Position numbers and translations under genes: made by a program. Under the pieces are notes generated by a model. It saw nothing but the letters and a program-made list of their open reading frames with translations, was not told where the DNA came from and searched no databases. From NCBI GenBank assembly GCA_964397565.1, contig CAYNJC010000025.1:1-64000 (forward strand): 64,000 nucleotides of DNA. The letters run 5' to 3'. The stretch's first letter is position 1, and each line of letters starts with the position of its first letter. Of this stretch, positions 34,824 to 43,827 are shown piece after piece. This stretch comes from JAPLST01 sp964397565. GTDB taxonomy: Bacteria > Auribacterota > UBA3054 > JAPLST01.

Positions 34824-35561
34824 ATGAATGAGCAAACAACCCAGAAAATCCTCGCCGTCCTCATCGACGCGGACAATACCACACCCACGATCGTCAACGC
34901 GCTCTTCGCCGAGATCGCCAAGTACGGCGTGGCCACCGTCAAGCGCATTTATGGCGACTGGACCAATCCCCATCTGAAAGGCTGGCAGAAAGTCCTGTTT
35001 GACTATGCCATCCATCCCGTGCAGCAGTTCAGCTATGCCAAGGGCAAGAACGCCACCGACTGCGCGCTGATCATTGACGCGATGGATTTGTTGTACACCA
35101 ACCGCTTCGAGGGCTTCTGCATTGTGGCCAGCGACAGCGACTACACCCGGCTCGTCTCACGCATTCGCGAGCAGGGCTTGTTGGTCTATGGCTTTGGCGA
35201 AAAGCAATCGCCCTTGCCGCTGGTCAATGCCTGCGACAAATTCATTTACACGGAAATTCTGCGCGAAGGCGCGCGCGAGGAGCGCGAGAAACCAGCGGAC
35301 GAGAAATCGCTGCGCCGCGACACCAAGCTCATGCAAGTGCTGCGCGACGCGGCCGAAGCCGTCGCCGATGACGACGGCTGGGCCTACCTCGGCAGCATCG
35401 GCAATCAGATTCTCAAGCAAAGCCCGGCCTTTGATCCGCGCAACTACGGCTACGGCAAACTGCTGAGCTTGTGCCGCGCCACCGCTTTGTTCGAAATGCG
35501 CGAGCGCGCCGTCGAGGGCAGTCCCAGTCAGAAGGCATGGTACATTCGCTGTCGGCCGTAG
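34824..35561 (+). CDS. NYN (PIN-like) ribonuclease-type protein with C-terminal OST-HTH/LOTUS-like domain
   Basis: The N-terminal NYN fold of the LabA/DUF88 group has the acidic residues expected of a PIN-like nuclease: VLIDADN (Asp16/Asp18), NATDCALIIDAMDLL and IVASDSDYTRLV. After a charged linker, residues 170-245 (VLRDAAEAVADDDGWAYLGSIGNQILKQ) resemble the LOTUS RNA-binding domain. Expected to bind or cleave RNA; its target is unknown. Confidence 0.85.
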   Translation: MNEQTTQKILAVLIDADNTTPTIVNALFAEIAKYGVATVKRIYGDWTNPHLKGWQKVLFDYAIHPVQQFSYAKGKNATDCALIIDAMDLLYTNRFEGFCIVASDSDYTRLVSRIREQGLLVYGFGEKQSPLPLVNACDKFIYTEILREGAREEREKPADEKSLRRDTKLMQVLRDAAEAVADDDGWAYLGSIGNQILKQSPAFDPRNYGYGKLLSLCRATALFEMRERAVEGSPSQKAWYIRCRP

Positions 35562-35588
35562 TCGCTGCCGCTGCCGCTCCCACTTTAC

Positions 35589-35710
35589 TACTACTGAAAA
35601 CCGAAAATCCCGCCGTTGGCGGGACTCCAAGCAGCCGAAAATCCCGCTGCTGGCGGGACGCCACGCAGCTGCAAACTGAAAACAACTGCGCCGGCGCCAT
35701 GCAGTTGACT
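35589..35710. repeat. Composite repeat with heptamers and two GGCGGG hairpins
   Basis: ACTGAAA/ACCGAAA heptamers lead into CCCGCC-GTT-GGCGGG (35609-35623), then GACTCCAAGCAGC, GAAAATCCCGC, a second hairpin half, and end near CATGCAGTTG. A related copy lies at 52704-52805. Occupies most of the gap before the ATP-cone kinase. Confidence 0.6.
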
Positions 35711-35835
35711 TTGCCGCGCCAGAAGCGTACCATGTTCTGCACGTCACGGCCGCTGACCGGCGGCTGGGTGGCGGGATTGCATCTCCCGCCCCGTGACAGT
35801 ATCACCCACACGCGGCGCGCGCGCCGAGAGTACTC

Positions 35836-37176
35836 ATGAGCATATTAGCACAGGTGGTCAAGCGCAGTGGCGCCGTCGTTCCGTTTAGCCGCGACAGAAT
35901 CATGAATGCCATTTACCGCGCGGCCGTCGCGGTGGGCGGCCGCAATCGCGACAAGGCCGGCCAGATTGCCGATCAAGTCGTGCAACGTCTTGAAGAGACC
36001 TGCCCGGCCGGGCATATCCCGCACATTGAGGAGATTCAGGATATTGTTGAAAAAACGCTGATCGAGAATGGGCATGCCAAGGTTGCCAAAGAATACATCT
36101 TGTACCGCGCCGAACGAAAACGTCGGCGGCAAAAAGACAAACGCTTTTCTTCGCGCCCGTCGGACAATATTCCCTGGTCCAAGATCTGGCATGTGCTCGA
36201 TTGGGCCGTCGATCATAATCTGCATACCATCGCCGCGCTCAACACGCGTCTGGTCAAGGGTGAGTTTGCCCAAATTGTGCAGGAGTCGGAAAGCGCATAT
36301 GAAGAGGATCTGGACACGGTGGCCGATGCCATTGCCGAGCGGCAGCGCGAGCTCAAAATGGTCATGATCTGCGGCCCGTCCTCCTCCGGCAAGACAACCA
36401 CGACCATCAAACTTGAGCAGCGCTTGCAGCGCATGGGCTTGAAGTTCACGGCCTTGAATGTTGACAATTATTTCTTTAACCTGGACGTGCATCCCAAGGA
36501 TGAATTTGGCGATTACGATTTCGAGACGCCGCAGGCGCTGGATTTGGCGCTGATTAACGAGCACCTTGAACAGTTGAGCGACGGCAAGGAAGTCGCCATT
36601 CCTTTTTATAACTTCAAGACCGGGGTGCGCCAGCTGAATCACACGCCCATGCAGCTGGCCGACAAGGCCATTCTCCTGATTGACAGTCTGCATGGCTTGT
36701 ATCCGCCCATGAGCGAAAGCATTTCCAGCGAGAAGAAATTCAAACTCTATCTTGAACCGCTGCTGCAGATCAAGAGTGCCGATGGCCATTATGTGCGCTG
36801 GACCGACATTCGCATGATCCGGCGGATGTTGCGCGATTCGGTGCAACGCTCCTATAACCCGCAGCAAACCCTGGAGCATTGGCACTATGTCCGCACCAGT
36901 GAACTGCGCAACATTATCCCCTACAGCAACGCCGCCGACTACATTATCAACAGTGCCATGCCCTATGAACTGGCTCTGTATCGCGCCCGCATGCTGGAGT
37001 TGTTCGCCACCTGGGAACAGGAATATCGCGGCAACCAGCTGCGCGAAGATGCCTATCGCCGCGCGGCCCGCATCCATGCCGTCCTGAAGAGTGTGGAACC
37101 GGTGGCCGACGATGCGGCCGTGCCGGCTGACTCGGTGCTGCGCGAGTTTATCGGCGGGAGCTGTCTGCACTATTGA
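35836..37176 (+). CDS. ATP-cone domain fused to uridine-kinase-like P-loop protein
   Basis: Residues 1-90 form an ATP-cone (KRSGAVVPFSRDRIMNAIYRAA; HIPHIEEIQDIVEKTLIENG; KEYILYRAERKRRR), a nucleotide-sensing module best known from ribonucleotide reductases. Residues 170-400 form a P-loop kinase with Walker A GPSSSGKTTTT and the uridine-kinase-type DNYFF segment (LNVDNYFFNLD, then DFETPQALDLALI). Likely phosphorylates uridine/cytidine under ATP/dATP control; the control is inference from the fused domain. Confidence 0.85.
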   Translation: MSILAQVVKRSGAVVPFSRDRIMNAIYRAAVAVGGRNRDKAGQIADQVVQRLEETCPAGHIPHIEEIQDIVEKTLIENGHAKVAKEYILYRAERKRRRQKDKRFSSRPSDNIPWSKIWHVLDWAVDHNLHTIAALNTRLVKGEFAQIVQESESAYEEDLDTVADAIAERQRELKMVMICGPSSSGKTTTTIKLEQRLQRMGLKFTALNVDNYFFNLDVHPKDEFGDYDFETPQALDLALINEHLEQLSDGKEVAIPFYNFKTGVRQLNHTPMQLADKAILLIDSLHGLYPPMSESISSEKKFKLYLEPLLQIKSADGHYVRWTDIRMIRRMLRDSVQRSYNPQQTLEHWHYVRTSELRNIIPYSNAADYIINSAMPYELALYRARMLELFATWEQEYRGNQLREDAYRRAARIHAVLKSVEPVADDAAVPADSVLREFIGGSCLHY

Positions 37177-37300
37177 GCCGTGCCGTTAGTCTCTTGCGCC
37201 ACGGAGTACATTGAAGGCCGAACCAGCGCCTTCAGTGTACCATTTTCCCGCGGCGAGCACAACGGAAATGCAGCGTAACGCGCTGACACAGGAGACGACA

Positions 37301-39133
37301 ATGGAGCTGAAAAAGCCGCTCGGATTGATCCATGTGTTCTGCATTGCAGCGGGTGCGATGATCAGTTCGGGGATCTTCGTGCTCCCCGGGCTCGCCTACG
37401 CCATGGCTGGTCCTGCGGTTGTATTGTCATACTTACTGGCCGGCGTACTGGCCGCCACAGGACTGTTGAGTACGGCTGAACTTGCCACCGCTATGCCAAA
37501 GGCGGGCAGCGACTATTACTTCATCACCCGGAGTGTGGGTCCGGCATTTGGCACGATTGCGGGCGTACTGAACTGGGTCTCATTCTCGCTCAAGAGCGCT
37601 TTTGCGCTGGTGGGGATGGCGGCACTGATCCGGCTTCTGGCCCCCATCGATATGCGCGTCAGCGGCGTCATCCTCGGCGCTGTTTTTGTGGGAATCAACC
37701 TGGTTGGGGTCAAAGATGCGGCTCGTCTTCAGGTCTCCCTTGTCCTCGGTCTCATGGCGCTGATGGCGGTCTACATTGTATACGGTGTGCCCGCCGTCAG
37801 CCTTCGGAACTACGCGCCTTTTAGCCCACGTGGCATGGGCGCCGTATTCTCAACCGCGGGTCTCGTCTTCGTTTCCTACGGAGGACTGCTCAAGGTGGCG
37901 AGTGTCGCCGAAGAGGTGCGGAACCCGGGGCGCACCATCCCCGCCGCGATGATTCTGTCGCTGGTGCTGGTGGGCATCTGCTATGCCCTGATGGTCGCGG
38001 TGACGGTGGGCGTCGTCAGGCCGGATGCGCTGAGCGGTACACTCACCCCGATCACCGATGGTGCTTTTGTGGTGATGGGCCAGGCTGGCGCGGTCGCCAT
38101 GGCTGTTGCGGCTTCTCTGGCATTCCTTACGACGGCTAATGCCGGCATCCTTGCGGGTTCCCGCTACTTGCTGGCCCTTAGCCGCGACGGCATGCTGCCA
38201 CCGTCGCTTGCTAATATCAGCGCACGCTTCCATACCCCGCATGTCGCCATCCTTGTGACCGGCGGCCTCGTGATCGTGCCCCTCTTCATTGATCTCCATA
38301 TTCTGGTGGAGTCTGCGTCCGTCGGGCTGATTCTGACAAACATGTTCTCGCTTCTCTCGGTGATCATTCTGCGAGAGAGCCGGTTGCAGAACTATCGCCC
38401 GATTTTCCGCGCACCGCTCTATCCCTGGCTGCAGATTATCGGTTTGGCAGGCTTTGCCTTCGTGCTTGTGGAAATGCGCGAACAAGCGTTTCTGATCAGC
38501 GCGGCGTTGGCAATCACAGGCTTCGCCATTTACTGGTTCTACGGACGGCCCCATGTCGAGCATCAATCCGCCCTTCTTCATGTTCTTGAGCGGCTTACCG
38601 CCCGAAAACTGGTCAATGGAACCCTTGAGGCGGAACTCAAGGAGGTCGTCCGCGAACGTGACGAAATCGTTGCTGACCGCTTCGACGAACTGACCGAGCA
38701 GTGCCCCGTTCTTGATCTGAACGGCACGCTGACCCGAGATGCGTTCTTCGCCAAAGCCGCGGACGCCATGGCCCCCCGGCTAGGCGTGCCCCGCGAGACG
38801 CTTGTCCAGCTCCTGATCAACCGAGAAGAAGAGAGTTCCACGGCACTCGCTCCACACTTGGCGATTCCGCACATTATTATCGAAGGCTCAAAGCCTTTTG
38901 AAATCCTCATCGCACGGTGCAGGCCCGGGGTCTATTTCGGTGAGTCTGATCCGGAGGTACAGGCGGTGATTGTGCTTGCCGGCCCGCTGCACGAGCGCAA
39001 TTTCCATTTGCGCTGCCTGGCGGCAATTGCGCAGGTTGTGCAGGCGGCAGACTTTGTGCCGCGCTGGCTGGCCGCCCCCGGACAACAAGCGCTTCGGGAC
39101 CTGTTCGTCCTTTCACGACGCCACCGCAGATAA
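37301..39133 (+). CDS. APC-superfamily amino acid permease fused to PTS EIIA (type 2)-like domain
   Basis: The ATG at 37301 has AGGAGA 7 bp upstream; earlier in-frame starts are unlikely. Residues 1-420 have twelve hydrophobic helices with the APC opening GLIHVFCIAAGAMISSGIFVLPG. After a helical linker (about 420-460), residues 465-600 look like a fructose/mannitol-type EIIA domain: LTRDAFFAKAADAMAPRLGVPRE and the probable phospho-accepting His in LAPHLAIPHIIIEG. The EIIA domain may tie uptake to PTS phosphorylation state. No other PTS gene is in the window. Confidence 0.85.
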   Translation: MELKKPLGLIHVFCIAAGAMISSGIFVLPGLAYAMAGPAVVLSYLLAGVLAATGLLSTAELATAMPKAGSDYYFITRSVGPAFGTIAGVLNWVSFSLKSAFALVGMAALIRLLAPIDMRVSGVILGAVFVGINLVGVKDAARLQVSLVLGLMALMAVYIVYGVPAVSLRNYAPFSPRGMGAVFSTAGLVFVSYGGLLKVASVAEEVRNPGRTIPAAMILSLVLVGICYALMVAVTVGVVRPDALSGTLTPITDGAFVVMGQAGAVAMAVAASLAFLTTANAGILAGSRYLLALSRDGMLPPSLANISARFHTPHVAILVTGGLVIVPLFIDLHILVESASVGLILTNMFSLLSVIILRESRLQNYRPIFRAPLYPWLQIIGLAGFAFVLVEMREQAFLISAALAITGFAIYWFYGRPHVEHQSALLHVLERLTARKLVNGTLEAELKEVVRERDEIVADRFDELTEQCPVLDLNGTLTRDAFFAKAADAMAPRLGVPRETLVQLLINREEESSTALAPHLAIPHIIIEGSKPFEILIARCRPGVYFGESDPEVQAVIVLAGPLHERNFHLRCLAAIAQVVQAADFVPRWLAAPGQQALRDLFVLSRRHRR

Positions 39134-39465
39134 TCGGCGCGATCCGTTCTGCAGACAACTAGCGCTGGTGCCCATCCTTGCCGCCGACACCATGCAACAA
39201 GCACGGGCGGCTGCGTGCGTCGCCTGATCGCGTCACATACCACTTGCATGCTGGGCATGGGTCGCATTGGGAGTGGGTTTCGGGTTCGCTCCCGCTGCTC
39301 CGCCTTTTTTCACCACGGAACATTCTGTAGAAGCTAAAAGATACGAAAAATGCGTTGGCGTTGTTGACGCAGGCACAATTGCGCCAGCAGGAGTTCAATA
39401 TGCTATACTAGGCCTGTTGTAGCGTAGACCGGTGATTCCTCTTTCAGCAGCACTCAGGACACACC
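39134..39465. other. Intergenic region with promoter for the first PEP-CTERM gene
   Basis: No gene seen. CAATATGCTATACTA at 39396-39410 gives an extended -10 (TGC-TATACT) and closely matches the sequence upstream of the second PEP-CTERM gene at 43712-43726. A TTGCGC is 19 bp upstream. Confidence 0.45.
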
Positions 39466-42400
39466 ATGAAACCAACCTTGCTCCGCATCCGCGTCATCTC
39501 TTTCTTTGTGGTGTTTTCACTTCGGCATGCGGCACACGCGCGTTGGGCGCTGGTCGTGTGTCTGTGCGCCGCGGGCACCGCCTTGGGCGGCGCACGCATC
39601 AATGGCACCGGCGTTGTCTACAGCACCGTGCAGGCCGCCGTGGATGCCGCCCAGCTTGGCAATCGCGTGCACATCGCCACCGGCCTGTACTTTGGTACCG
39701 TGAATGTGCCGCGCTCGCTCACGCTGGCCGGTGGCTATGACACCAACTGCACGGTGACGCTCGGCCGGCGTTCGGCTTTGAGTGTCAGCGGGCTCGGCAG
39801 CGTCTTGGAACTCACGACGGAAACCAACATGGTCACCCTGACCGACCTCGAATTCACCGGCGGCAATGGCTTCCGTGGCGGCGGCGTCTATCTTGGGTTA
39901 GGCAACACCATGTTCATGGACAACTGTCTGGTGCACAGCAACAGCGCGCAGATCGAGGGCGGCGGCATCTGGGGCGGCGTGGGCAGCAGCCTCATCTGCA
40001 GCAACACGATTGTTTGTAGCAATACCGCCGCGTACACCGGCGGCGGCATCGCGTTTCAAGGCAATCTGCTGATGGTACGCGGCGACCGCATGCGCATTTT
40101 CGCCAACCGGGCCGAGAACGGCGGCGGCGTGCACTTTGGTGGCGGTGTCTTCTGGCAAACCGACCAGGCCGATATCTATGCCAACGTCGCCTCGAATAGC
40201 GGCGGTGGGCTGATGCTGCTAGGCTACGCCACGGCGATTGTCTGCGGCCCGAATTGTACGATCGGCGTGCCCGGCGGCGAGAATGTCGCGCTGACCGGCA
40301 ACGGTGGCGGCGTCTGCGCCACGGTGGCCAGCATGCTGGTTGTCTCGAATGAGGCCGCAGTCCTGCATAATCGCGCCGCCCTCGACGGCGGCGGCATCTA
40401 CGCCAGCAACAATATCACCGTGTTGCTTGCGGATCGCGCGTACCTCGGCTACGACTCGCCCTTCGTCACCAATCTGGCCGGTCGCAACGGCGGCGGGCTG
40501 TGCGCGTTGCGCTCGATCGTCCTGCTGACCAACGCCGTGCGCGTGTCACGCGGCGTGGCCGAAGCCGGCGGCGGGCTCTATCTTGGTCTCGGCACGCGCT
40601 GTGACATTGTTGATTCCAAGGTGCTCACCAATCGCGCCGAGACCGGCGGCGGCATCCGCTGCGTCGGCGCGTCTCTGCGCATTGCCGGTGAAGACACGGA
40701 TGTTCGCGACAATTACGCGCTCGAAGGTGGCGGCGTCTCGTGCAGCGGCGGCACGTTCGTGCAAGAGACCGGCGCGGATATCCATGCCAATATTGCCGTC
40801 ACCTTTGGCGGCGGCGCATTTCTGGCCGACGGCGTCACCGGTGTTGTGCGTGGCAGTGGCACGGCCATCGGTTTGCTGCCGCGCTATGACAACATGGTGA
40901 CCAATGGCGACGGCGGCGGCATGTATCTTGAAAATGCGTGGCTGGTGATCAGCAACAGCGTAGGCTTCGCGCGCAACAGTGCTTCCCGCGACGGCGGTGC
41001 GCTGTATGCCGTGAACAGCATGATTGAATGCTATGACGGCGTCTCATTTGGCACGGGCAACAGTGCCAGCACCAACAGCGCCGGGCGCGATGGCGGCGGC
41101 GTGTTCGCCGATGCCTGCGGGCTGACGTGCAGTGGCAACGTCGGCTTCGAGTGCGGTGTCGCCGGGCGCGACGGCGGCGCGTGTCGCATGGTCAACAGCA
41201 CCGGCGTGTTCATATTGTGCGAGATGCTCCACAACCGGGCTGATCGCGGCGGCGCACTCTTCGCCGATGGTGCCTCCTTCGTCCAGATGTCAAGTTCGTG
41301 CGTGGCATGGAATTGGGCCACCAATTATGGCGGCATCGGCCTGACGGACACGCGCAGCCAGCTCAGTGTGGATGCCAGCGACATTGTCAGCAATTACGCC
41401 CACACCTTCGTCGGTGGGCTCTATTGCGCCGCGCCGCTGATGGCGTCCGACGTGCGCATCAGCGCCAATCGCGCCAGCGGCATGGGCGGTTGTTATCTGG
41501 TGAGCTGTACCGCCACGTTCACCAACTGTGAATTCAACAACAACACGGCGGCCATGGACGCCGGCGGCCTGCAGGTCGCCAGCGCGATGGTCACCCTGCG
41601 TGATACCTCGTTTGCCGACAACGTCGCCGGCATGGGCGGCTATGGCTTTGGCGACGGCGGCGCGGCGGTCATCAACAACTCGCACATCTCGTACGAGCCG
41701 CTCAGCGCCAATTGCAGTTTCGCGCGCAATGCCGCCTGGAACGGCGGCGCGATTTACGCCGATGCCGCGGAACTCGACATTATCGCGCCCGCCAATCGCT
41801 TCACGACCTTCTTCAACAACACGGCCAGCAACTGCGGCGGCGCCGTCTATCTGCGCGGCGGCAGCACGCTGAATGTGCAGGGCAACGTCCGCTTCACCGG
41901 CAATGACGCGCTGCACGGCGGCGGTCTGTGCGTCATGACGCAGGGCACGGTTTGGGTGGCGGTCTCCAACAATTACGCGCCGCGCTTCTACGCCAACACG
42001 GCGCGCGGCAGTGGCGGCGCAATCTACGCCGCGGGCCCGGTCTGGCTCTCGCTTCTGGGCGTCGAGATTGGCGCGCCGAATTTCGGCAATCGCGCGGGCG
42101 CCACGGCCGGCACGAGTGGCGGCGGCGGCCTGGCGCTGTTTGACCGCGCCGCCATGCTGGGCATCAACTGTGCCGTGTGCGAGAACAGCAGTGCCAATCT
42201 CGGCGGCGGTCTGCTCGCCTTGGGCGGCTGCGATGTGCGCTTCGACAGCGATGTCCCCGCGCCCGTTGCCGGGCCGCTGCCGCCCTCCGTGTTCCTCGGC
42301 AATTACTCCTCCAATTCCGCCGGTGGCGCGTTTATCGGCGATGACTCATTCGCGCGCTTTGCCAGCACCTGCATCGCCAGCAATCGCGCCATTGTGTTTG

Positions 42401-43281
42401 GCGCCGGTGGCATCTACTTCAGCCGCAGCACGGGCGAATTGGTCAATGTCGTCATGGCGCGCAACAATTCGGCGAGCGAAGGCGACGGCATTTATTGTTA
42501 TGAAAACCGCGCGTTGCGCCTGCTGCACTGCACCATCGCCGACAATTCCTCGTACGGCGTGTATAGTCCCAGTAACCCGTTGAGCGCCACCAACTGCATT
42601 GTTTGGGGCCACTTTGCCGAGCAAATCAGCAGCGGCAAATCCGTGGCATATTCTGACGTCGAAGACGGCTATGCCGGCACGGGCAATCTGAACGCCAATC
42701 CCCTCTTCGTCAGCGCCGGCCTGTTGAACTATGCCCTGCAAAACGGCTCGCCGTGCATCAACACCGGTGTGTTTGCCGGCGTGACGGAGGACATTCTCGG
42801 CTACCCACGCCCGTTTGGTCCGCGCGTTGATCTCGGCGCGTATGAATTCGTGCCGGAGCCGGGCGGCGCACTGCTGCTCATGGCGCTGGCCGGCATGGCG
42901 GCGCGCATGCGGCGCCGGGCACGGCGTGCTGATGGCGTGTGCCGGCATACGCCGCCCGCACCGGCGGCGTGGCGGCACCGCACGACCAATGGCCTACGGC
43001 GCGACAGTTGTACTGCCTGTGTCTGCAGGCGGCACGACGTGCGTGAAGCGCCGCGCCAGGATCATCACATACTCGACGATGTCTGTGCGAACGGCACTCG
43101 GCCCGTGCGGCACTTCGCCGCGGAAAAACAGGCAATCACCACTGCCCAAGCGATAGATGGTGCCGGCATGGCTGTAGTCCAGCATGCCTTTCACCACATA
43201 GATAAACTGGTCGCCTGGCGCTGTGTTGGAGATGGGCTTGAAACTGCGGCGCTTGAGTCGCACCAGGAACGGGTTGAATAA
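39466..43281 (+). CDS. Giant beta-helix PEP-CTERM surface protein (PMP-like repeats)
   Basis: Signal-type N-terminus (about residues 20-42), then more than twenty repeats built around N-x-A-x-x-x-GGG[IVL] (GGGIWGG, GGGIAF, GGGVHF, GGGLML and so on) predicting a right-handed beta-helix, as in chlamydial PMPs and pectate-lyase folds. The segment SPCINTGVF...LGAYEF is the terminal cap typical of such proteins. VPEPGGALLLMALAGMAARM followed by Arg residues is a PEP-CTERM sorting signal at about residues 1128-1158, meaning exosortase-dependent surface anchoring. The frame does not stop after it but runs on ~115 residues antisense to the next gene. A +2 shift would stop at 42930-42932, so a frameshift near 42915 is likely. 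Real end probably near 42932. Confidence 0.85.
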   Translation: MKPTLLRIRVISFFVVFSLRHAAHARWALVVCLCAAGTALGGARINGTGVVYSTVQAAVDAAQLGNRVHIATGLYFGTVNVPRSLTLAGGYDTNCTVTLGRRSALSVSGLGSVLELTTETNMVTLTDLEFTGGNGFRGGGVYLGLGNTMFMDNCLVHSNSAQIEGGGIWGGVGSSLICSNTIVCSNTAAYTGGGIAFQGNLLMVRGDRMRIFANRAENGGGVHFGGGVFWQTDQADIYANVASNSGGGLMLLGYATAIVCGPNCTIGVPGGENVALTGNGGGVCATVASMLVVSNEAAVLHNRAALDGGGIYASNNITVLLADRAYLGYDSPFVTNLAGRNGGGLCALRSIVLLTNAVRVSRGVAEAGGGLYLGLGTRCDIVDSKVLTNRAETGGGIRCVGASLRIAGEDTDVRDNYALEGGGVSCSGGTFVQETGADIHANIAVTFGGGAFLADGVTGVVRGSGTAIGLLPRYDNMVTNGDGGGMYLENAWLVISNSVGFARNSASRDGGALYAVNSMIECYDGVSFGTGNSASTNSAGRDGGGVFADACGLTCSGNVGFECGVAGRDGGACRMVNSTGVFILCEMLHNRADRGGALFADGASFVQMSSSCVAWNWATNYGGIGLTDTRSQLSVDASDIVSNYAHTFVGGLYCAAPLMASDVRISANRASGMGGCYLVSCTATFTNCEFNNNTAAMDAGGLQVASAMVTLRDTSFADNVAGMGGYGFGDGGAAVINNSHISYEPLSANCSFARNAAWNGGAIYADAAELDIIAPANRFTTFFNNTASNCGGAVYLRGGSTLNVQGNVRFTGNDALHGGGLCVMTQGTVWVAVSNNYAPRFYANTARGSGGAIYAAGPVWLSLLGVEIGAPNFGNRAGATAGTSGGGGLALFDRAAMLGINCAVCENSSANLGGGLLALGGCDVRFDSDVPAPVAGPLPPSVFLGNYSSNSAGGAFIGDDSFARFASTCIASNRAIVFGAGGIYFSRSTGELVNVVMARNNSASEGDGIYCYENRALRLLHCTIADNSSYGVYSPSNPLSATNCIVWGHFAEQISSGKSVAYSDVEDGYAGTGNLNANPLFVSAGLLNYALQNGSPCINTGVFAGVTEDILGYPRPFGPRVDLGAYEFVPEPGGALLLMALAGMAARMRRRARRADGVCRHTPPAPAAWRHRTTNGLRRDSCTACVCRRHDVREAPRQDHHILDDVCANGTRPVRHFAAEKQAITTAQAIDGAGMAVVQHAFHHIDKLVAWRCVGDGLETAALESHQERVE

Positions 43282-43599
43282 CTTGCGGCCGTACCCCTCG
43301 CTGACCAAGGGTGCGAACGAGTTCCACGGCGTTTTCGGCGACGCGATGAAACGATGCGCGCGGGCACGTGTGTGCGATATTTCTGCCACGCCCTCCTCCT
43401 GGAAAAATGCACTGATGTGCACGTCGAGCGCATCCGCGATTTTGCTTAACGTCGCAATCGGCGGGCTGACCAAGCCATTTTCGATGCGCGACAGCAGGGC
43501 TTTGGAAAGACCGGTTCTCTCCGCCACAATCGCCAGGGTAAAGTCGCTGGCAACCCGCAGATTGTGGATCAGTGCGCCGACATATTTGTCATCAACCAT
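42994..43599 (-). CDS. XRE-family regulator with cupin domain
   Basis: 201 residues from the ATG at 43599. Residues 1-65 form an XRE helix-turn-helix (IHNLRVASDFTLAIVAERTGLSKALLSRIENGLVSPPIATLSKIADAL). Residues 100-190 form a cupin (APGDQFIYVVKGMLDYSHAGTIYRLGSGDCLFFRGEVPHGP). This layout is common in regulators that sense small metabolites. It is divergent from the second PEP-CTERM gene and its 3' end overlaps the run-on of the first. The operator-like repeats in the shared upstream region suggest it controls itself and the neighbour. Confidence 0.88.
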   Translation of the reverse strand: MVDDKYVGALIHNLRVASDFTLAIVAERTGLSKALLSRIENGLVSPPIATLSKIADALDVHISAFFQEEGVAEISHTRARAHRFIASPKTPWNSFAPLVSEGYGRKLFNPFLVRLKRRSFKPISNTAPGDQFIYVVKGMLDYSHAGTIYRLGSGDCLFFRGEVPHGPSAVRTDIVEYVMILARRFTHVVPPADTGSTTVAP

Positions 43600-43681
43600 G
43601 GGTGATCCGGGGTGATCGTTCGTGTGTGCGTGGCCAGTATAGCGAAGTGCCGGCCAGCTGTCAACAAACCATCGAGTTGCA

Positions 43682-43726
43682 CAACAAACAATATAGTTGA
43701 TTTTCGTGCAACAATATGCTATATTG
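43682..43726. promoter_or_regulatory. Promoter with two CAAC...TTG operator-like repeats
   Basis: TTGATT (43697-43702), 17 bp, TATATT (43720-43725) with TGC before it. Two 18-mers, CAACAAACAATATAGTTG (43682-43699) and CAACAATATGCTATATTG (43709-43726), start 27 bp apart and cover the -35 and -10 boxes. The second holds a CAATAT-GCT-ATATTG-like inverted repeat. Suited to binding by the divergent XRE-cupin protein. Confidence 0.5.
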
Positions 43727-43827
43727 AATGCTGATGCGCGCCAGTCCGTGCCGCTGGCACTGCGGGCTATCCTGCCGACACCGCACGGTTGGCGCGCGCG
43801 TATGATAACTCTCACGCGAGACTCACG

